In this document: positions 57,980-64,000 of the stretch, one piece after another
How the letters are laid out: each line of letters begins with the position of its first letter
Numbering within the stretch: position 1 is the stretch's first letter
Program-made: the position numbers and the translations under genes
Assembly: GCA_037693485.1 (NCBI GenBank)
Contig: CM075348.1
Location: 682,001 to 746,000 of the forward strand
Direction of reading: 5' to 3'
DNA from: Kitagawia praeruptora
Taxonomy: Eukaryota; Streptophyta; Magnoliopsida; Apiales; Apiaceae
DNA length: 64,000 nucleotides
Notes under the pieces: model-generated
What the model was told of the DNA's origin: nothing
Database searches by the model: none
What the model saw: only the letters and a program-made list of their open reading frames with translations

Positions 57980-60707
57980 TGGAGACTTGGAAGTAACGTC
58001 AAGCTATTGACGTTAAAGAAGCGCTTCGTGGGAGGCAACCCGCGCATTAGTGTAGGAAAAAAAAAGAGAGAGAAAAAAATTGAGTGTTGTATGAAAAAAA
58101 AAAAAAAAAAGTGAACAGTATTTTTCGCGCAATCTGCGCTACAGTAACGCAATCTGCGCCTGTGTCTCTGTAATAAGCGCAATTTGCGCCCGAGTTGCGC
58201 AGGTTGCGCCTGCGTGACACTGTTTTCCGCCTCTAAAACGCAGGTAGCTCCTGCGTTTCTCCCTGTTCCGCGCCCAGCACCTGTAACGCAGCTTCGAGAT
58301 GCGTGACACCCCCTTTTGCCAGAATTTTTCCCGAAAATTGATGTTTTTGCCTACAATTTCAAACCCAATTTCAATCCTAACTCAAATTTCTTCCATTCTA
58401 ACCCCTATATCTATCCTACATCAAATTCTAACCTCTCCAAATCTCTCCTACACTCTAAATTTTTAAATCTCATCTATCCATCATCTTATATTTATACCCA
58501 CCTATACATACAAATCCAATTCCTCTTCTATTTATTTAAATCTCCAAAAATTCAATTCTAAAGAGGAATTAATTGCAAGTTCACCTCTCCAATTCGTAGT
58601 GGGTTTATTTCTTATCTCAAATTTTATTTTGATTACGAATTTGTGTTCTTGAAAAATTGGGATTTTGTATTATTCTAGGTATTTGCCTATTTTTGGTGTG
58701 GTATTGCTTGGTAATTTTTGGTGGAGCTTCTTGGGAGTTGGGTATTGATTCTTTTGGCTCGTAAGCATGGGAGAGATAGTGCTAATGTTTGGAAATTTTC
58801 GTTTTCGACGGTGGAGGTTAAATTTAATCTGTTGTTTTGAGGCCAATTGCTACGGAAAGGGGATTTTTGCGAGAAAAAAATTGTTGGGTATGCTTCGGTA
58901 TTCAGGTATGTTTTCTGCTATCCCTTGTATTTACTTCCATTCAATGAGGACATTGAATATTTTAAGTTTGGGGGTTGTTTGAGGGATTAGTAGTTGTTGT
59001 TGTAATATTTGTTCATGTAGGATTTCATGCTTTGCATATTAGTAGTAGTAAATTATGCATTTATGTTCGTGTTATCTACGTTTGTTTCATATAGGACATT
59101 CTGTTTTATGTTTGTATATCATGTGAGTTCATAATAGTTTGCATTTGCACCCATGCTTGATAGGAATTTTGTGTTGTTGACGCTTTTGATTGAGAAGTGA
59201 TATGCTTTGTTCTTGTGCACACACATACACTAGTAAGTTGAAGCTAGTAGACTTATTGAATGTTGTAAGTGATTAGAAGGACATGAATATGTGTAAGATG
59301 ATTTAGTTTGCATGCTTTGAATACAAGTTGGTGCATTAGAGAGATTTTTTGCTTGGGATTGAGTATGTTTTTCCACCAAGTGAGCTTTTGAGCCATATTG
59401 CATATTTGTTGCAATTTATTCGTTTGCTTGAGTGTCCACGGATTGTTTGCATTGCTAGCAGTTGTTTGAGGTCTTTCTTGAAACGCATGACATTATTTGA
59501 CGATTAAAATGATAAAGGCAATTAGGAATAACCACATATTTTCCCATATTACCACACCATGTTTACATGATCAATTAGTTAACCCGTTGAGCTTAATCCT
59601 ATTTTTTCGGTGACATACCACATTACTTGCCTAGACCTTTTTCTTGTATTGGCCTTACATTAATTTGAACCCATATTGTCAAAGGCTAGTAGAGTGCTTA
59701 AGGGAGTAATAAGGTGTGCAAGGAGGGGTTTATTGTTGGTCGTACTTTGGGGGAAATATTGAAATTGGGTTTGTGTACTTGATAGTCGACATATGTAATA
59801 AATTATGGGATCATTGTTATTGTTATTGTTTATTGTTTGTGTTCTATTTAGCTCTCGAAAAAAAAAAAAGAAAAAAAAAAGAAAAAAAGAGAAAAAAAAA
59901 ATATATATATATTATGAGAGCATGTTTGTGTTTATTGCGATCCTATTTCAGTCGACTAGTCGAGTGTTTGTTTTAGTAAAAATTATGTGGGGGGAATATG
60001 GTGTTGTGTATGATGAATTATGGTACTTACTAGCTTTTGACACTTCACCTGTTTTGGGTTATTTGACATACCTTGTCCCTAGCCCCATTACAACCCAATT
60101 AAAGACCTTTTGATTATCGTCATTGATGTATGTTGTGTTAAGAGTTAGATTGATACCAAATGTCAAGCGTGTTTATGATTTTGTTGGAATTGAGTGATAC
60201 ACTTACCCTTGTTCTTGAGTGAAAATTCTTTTGTGAGTGGATTGTGAGTGTTGCTTGTTTTTGCGTATGAGATCCCGAGTTTTGTCTCAAAGATGTACTC
60301 TTGTAGGCTTAGCATGTTTACTAACTTATTCTTACACTTGACATGGGCTTGTGAGAACTTATGCATGTTCATTGAGTAGACTATGTGAATACTTGCACTT
60401 TCGACACCAAGACATTGCATTATTACTTTGATTCTTAAGTTGATATGGCATGAGAGGATTTGAAGGTATGGTAGATTAGATTAATTGCATTTTCATAGTA
60501 GTTGCATTCATGCATTGCATTGCATTAGGTTAAATGGATTTTGTGGGTACATTCGCTATAGGCCCTCACGAGACCTTACTCGTCCACTAGGGCTGCCTAG
60601 GGGTTTAAAGGGCTTGTTGCATATGCCAAATGCAACCGTGATCACCTACGGAAGTGGTACTAGTTAGTTAGTTGTAATTGTTTATGCTTGAGGACAAGCA
60701 TCGGTTT
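57980..60707 (+). other. Non-coding interior of the tRNA-Asp-primed element
   Basis: Just after the ORF comes a stem-loop-like stretch with acgtcaagctattgacgtta, then gcgcttcgtgggaggcaacc, typical of this element group. A GC-rich block with repeated gcgcaatctgcgc-type units is at about 58120-58260. A poly(A)-rich stretch is at about 59858-59905. The phrase 'aagtttgggggttg' near 58965 resembles a second, internal polypurine tract. Short ORFs here (58316-58561, 58767-58982, 59716-59976) match nothing I know. Confidence 0.55.
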
Positions 60708-60720
60708 AAGTTTGGGGGTG
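60708..60720 (+). other. Polypurine tract of the tRNA-Asp-primed element
   Basis: AAGTTTGGGGGTG directly precedes the 3' LTR, in the position used to start plus-strand synthesis. The preceding 'cttgaggacaagcat' is common before the polypurine tract in related plant elements. Confidence 0.75.
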
Positions 60721-62081
60721 TGATAAGTGGATTTATATCCACTTGGAACATTCTAAATCGGCTTAAATTGATTGTCTTGGGCTCAAGTTTCTTGTAGTTT
60801 TGATGTGTTTTGTTTAGTTGTGCAGATTTACAAGGATGTTGATTATGGTGGATGTTTTTGTCGTTTTTGGAGATTTAATTTATTAAAATTCGGAATTATT
60901 GGGCTGCACGCGTGAGATTCACTGTTTGGGCCATATCTTGAGTTCTATAAGTCTGTTTTCAGCCCGTAAGCAGTCCACGCGAAGATAACGAGATTCTCTA
61001 TCATTCTAAGGTGGTCCAGAAGCCCAATTACGTCTGGAACGGCTCTGGAAAACAGAAGAAAAGTCAGCTACGAATTTCCCTTAAAAAACAGAATCAGTTT
61101 AGGAAACGTATCTTGCAGAAATTCTATTATAATTCTGTTTTGGTATTTTCTTGCTGGGCAAGATGTCTAGAGCCTATATAAACACATCCAACCCTTGTAA
61201 ATTATGGAATAATTAGATTATCATCATTAGGAGTAGAACTATTACATATCAATTACTTAGGTTTATTTGTATATTTTCATACTTTGTTTTTATCATGGTT
61301 TCATCAGATCCCATGATGACGAGAGGTTCGATTATGAACTAATTGTTGTCATGGGATTCTAACGGATTTATTTATGGAGCTTTAGTATCTTGATGCTTTA
61401 AAGATCTGTGTGTGATGTATATCTGATATCCTCGTATGGTTATGCTTAATTGATAGATGCGTCATGAACATCTAATTTGTTAATCTCTTGTGAAGTGAAA
61501 GTGGATCTTGAGATTTAGAACTTGCCATGCTAGCATAGGTTCATAATTGTTTATCAATATGGTTGTGGTACGAGATGAGAATACTTGTATTGCCCTATGT
61601 GATTATTATGGATAACTTGCTCTTCAACCGTTATGTTTTCAAATTCTATAGACATATAGGGTCTAAGCATAATTGGTGTCTATTCATCTTCTATCTCTTT
61701 TGTGGATGTATGAGTAGTTTGGTATATGTATGCTGACAGGTAGCGTGTACTTGTTTCGTGTTGTCCGATCAGATATCATAACCATTGCATATAGAGATTA
61801 AAGGCGTCAGATCTAAGCAAAGTATTTAATGAAGTTAGGATTCCATGGTTTTTCTTGCAGAAGTATTTAGATTTCAATTCTTGTTAGTTAGTTAATTCTT
61901 AGTTTGTTAATTTACTTTCTTAGTTTAATTTAGTTAATTAAAACCCAATTTGTTATTTGTCTTAGCAGTGAATTAAAACCATACATTGTTGCATAGGTAC
62001 AATACTGAATTAAAAACCAGATCTCTGTGGGAACGAACTTGACTTCTATCTGTATTACTTGTGACCACGTACGCTTGCGTG
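60721..62081 (+). repeat. 3' LTR of tRNA-Asp-primed element
   Basis: It is almost identical to 55404-56764; the differences I see are one base in 'tttttgtcgttttt' and one in 'ggtatatgtatgc'. It ends at gcttgcgtg and then passes to aaattagcat, which contains the shared flank ATTAG. Confidence 0.88.
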
Positions 62082-63292
62082 AAATTAGCATAACAATTAG
62101 AAAAAATAGAAAGATGATATGTTTTAGTTGAAAAGATAATCGATTAATTATTAGTATTGCAGTGCACAGGTTTCTTGTATTATGTTATAAATTTTATTTA
62201 ATATTAAAATTATGTTTTTATATAATCATTATTTTAATAATTTTTTAATTTTAATTTGTTATAAGTTAATATACTCATGTTTACAGATTATAATAATGTT
62301 TCCTTATTATAAACAACGTATATGATTTTTAATATATTTTATTAATAATTGAAAATTTTGGTGTGATATTTTCGAGTATATATTAATGATTGTAAGATTT
62401 GTTGTAAATTAAAAAGGTAACGTGTTTTAATTAGAAATATTAATGATTGAAAAATATGATACAATTGATCTTTTTAGGTGTTTATAAAAGGTAATATCTT
62501 CAACTGAAAGTAAATATGAAAAATGCAATCGACTCATTACAATTTATTATATTATATTGTTATCTATTTTAGGTGTTACATTTTACTTGAAAATTATGGT
62601 GGGATATTTTAGGTTATATATTAATGATTGAAAGATTTATTTTAAATTAAAAAGGTAATGTGTTTTAGTTCGAAAGGAAATATTAATGATCGAAAGATAT
62701 GATATGATTCAGGTTTTTACGTGTTTATAAAATGTAATATCTTCAACTAAAACTAAATATGAAAAAGACAATCGACTAATTACCGTTAATTTTATACTAA
62801 TTACCGTTAATTTTATTATATTAATGTGATATTTTCGGGTATATATTAATGATTGTAAGATTTGTTTTAAATTAAAAAGATAACGTGTTTTAGTTCGAAA
62901 GGACATATTAATGATGGAAAGATATGATACGATTGGTGTTTTTAGGTGTTTATAAAATGTAATATCTTGACTACTTACCATTAATTATATTATGTTATTA
63001 CTTATTTTAGATTGTAAGATTTGTTTTAAATTAAAAAGGTAACGTCTTTTAGACTTTTAGTTCGAAAGGAATATTAATGATGAAAATATATGATACAATT
63101 GATGTTTTAAGTTGTTTATAAAAGGTAGTATCTTGACTAATTATCATTAATTATATTATGTTATTACTTATTTTAGGTGTATTTTTTTTTATAATGAAGG
63201 GTAAATAATTAAATTCATGAAGTACCAAAAATAAGTACCAAAAAATAGGTACCAAAATTTTAATGTTTCGACTTTTATATAATAGTATAGAT

Positions 63293-63974
63293 TTGTTTTA
63301 AATTAAAAGGTAACGTGTTTTAGTTCGAAAGAAAATATTAATGATGGAAAAAAATAATACGATTTACTCCCTCCGTCCCTTTGAATTCTTTACATTTGCG
63401 GACCAGTTTCTGGCACGGATTTTAAGGTGAATTTTAAGGATAGTTCTATAACTTATTTTTGATATTTCATTTTTTGTATAAAAATAGGATTGTTCTATTT
63501 TTATACAAAAAAATAAAATATCAAAAATAAGTTATAGAACTATCCTTAAAATGCACCATAAAAATGCGTGTCAGACACGCACTTTTATGTAAAGAAATGG
63601 GTAGGACAGAGGGAGTATGTTTTTAGGTGTTTATAAAAGATAATATCTTGACTAATAACCATTAATTATATTATGTTATTACTTATTTTAGATTGTAAGA
63701 TCTGTTTTAAATTAAAAAGGTAACGTGTTTTAGACTTTTAGTTCGAAAGGAAATATTAATGATGGAAAGATGTGATACGATTGATGTTTTTAGTTATTTA
63801 TAAAAGGTAGTATCTTGACTAATTACCATTAATTATATTATGTTATTACTTATTTTAGGTGTATTTTTTTTTATAATGATGGGTAAGTAAGTAAATTCAC
63901 GAAGTACCAAAAATAGGTTCAAAAAAACATGTACCAAAACTTTTAATGTTTCGGTTTTTATATAATAGTATAGA
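63293..63974 (-). mobile_element. Further minus-strand Helitron copy containing a Stowaway MITE
   Basis: On the minus strand the 5' terminus TCTATACTATTATATAAAA starts at 63974. The phrases that follow leftward match the family (ggtacatgtttttt, cttcgtgaatttacttac). The copy meets the previous one at 63292. A Stowaway MITE is inserted at 63367. Sequence right of 63974 again looks like the same family. Confidence 0.6.
63367..63615. mobile_element. Stowaway MITE (Tc1/mariner type), 249 bp
   Basis: Ends are CTCCCTCCGTCCC and its near-inverse GGACAGAGGGAG, flanked by TA on both sides (63365-63366 and 63616-63617). This is the standard Stowaway signature. Most of the element is a palindrome with a centre near 63491: 'ataacttatttttgatattt' on the left is inverted on the right. 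It is non-coding and carries no transposase. Confidence 0.95.
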
Positions 63975-64000
63975 TTTTATTAATAATTAAAAAATATGGT

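Larger units (their letters stand above)
55404..62081 (+). mobile_element. Young tRNA-Asp-primed LTR retrotransposon without pol (Athila/Ogre-like derivative)
   Basis: LTRs are at 55404-56764 and 60721-62081, starting TGATAAGTGG. I see only about two base differences over about 1.36 kb, so the insertion is very recent. A tRNA-Asp-type primer site follows the 5' LTR and 'aagtttgggggtg' precedes the 3' LTR. The flanks share ATTAG (55399-55403 and 62084-62088). The about 3.9-kb interior has one gag-like ORF and long non-coding stretches. No protease, reverse transcriptase or integrase motif is visible. The phrase 'gggaggcaaccc' after the ORF is characteristic of this group of plant elements. It needs pol supplied from elsewhere. 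Confidence 0.85.
54607..63292 (-). mobile_element. Minus-strand Helitron cluster split by an LTR element
   Basis: On the minus strand a Helitron 3' end is clear at 54607: CCGTGCATCGCACGGG followed by ttttaag and CTAG, then T. AT-rich Helitron sequence continues to 55403 and resumes at 62082. From about 62160 a second family member follows, with a decayed 3' hairpin there and a clean 5' terminus (TCTATACTATTATATAAAA) at 63292. How many elements are joined here is uncertain; the two clean termini may belong to different copies. No ORF is supported in the Helitron parts. Confidence 0.5.

Noticed and set aside
59716..60113. Two overlapping plus-strand ORFs with Lys runs
   Set aside because: They cross a poly(A) stretch in the non-coding interior of an LTR element and match nothing known.

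Overview
This is AT-rich nuclear DNA from a flowering plant, most likely a eudicot. The evidence is spliced genes of plant type (a DUF630/DUF632 protein and a plant metaxin) surrounded by plant-type transposons: Helitrons, CACTA, hAT-like, Mutator-like and Stowaway MITEs, and Ty3 elements primed by tRNA-iMet or tRNA-Asp. The species cannot be named from the sequence. Nothing bacterial or organellar was seen.

Layout. 1-17.2 kb is a stack of nested transposons. Helitron relics hold a 9.1-kb Ty3-type LTR element (1981-11076, TSD GTATA) that has only gag between its LTRs. Its 5' LTR is split by a 3.9-kb CACTA element (2450-6340, TSD ATT) carrying exons copied from host genes. 17.2-22.7 kb holds the clearest intact gene, a four-exon DUF630/DUF632 gene on the + strand. 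23.4-27.7 kb holds a six-exon metaxin gene on the - strand. 27.8-35.7 kb is mostly repeat debris with weak exon-like blocks on the - strand. 35.7-41 kb has several short DNA transposons with exact target-site duplications, one nested in another. 41-49.7 kb is a decayed Ty3 (Tekay/Del-like) locus: a single 5-kb LTR with pol debris and a polypurine tract before it, and a primer site and gag-pol debris after it. 49.7-51.1 kb is an LTR fragment and a PUMILIO gene fragment. 51.0-54.6 kb is a second copy of the metaxin locus. 54.6-64 kb is a Helitron cluster on the - strand, interrupted by a very young tRNA-Asp-primed LTR element (55404-62081) that also lacks pol.

Main points. (1) The second metaxin copy keeps all six exons and an open frame, but the duplication breaks inside the last exon. 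The membrane-anchor segment is replaced by 20 residues read from unrelated DNA. (2) Two unrelated LTR elements each have LTRs, a primer site and a gag-like ORF but no pol, so both would depend on enzymes supplied elsewhere. (3) A Mutator-like family with 9-bp target duplications carries repeated modules of a 'GGGCCCCGC...GCAACC' type, arranged head to head. (4) The CACTA element has taken up intron-containing pieces of at least two, probably three, host genes.

All calls come from reading the sequence by eye; family names rest on motif recall, and no database or alignment program was used.
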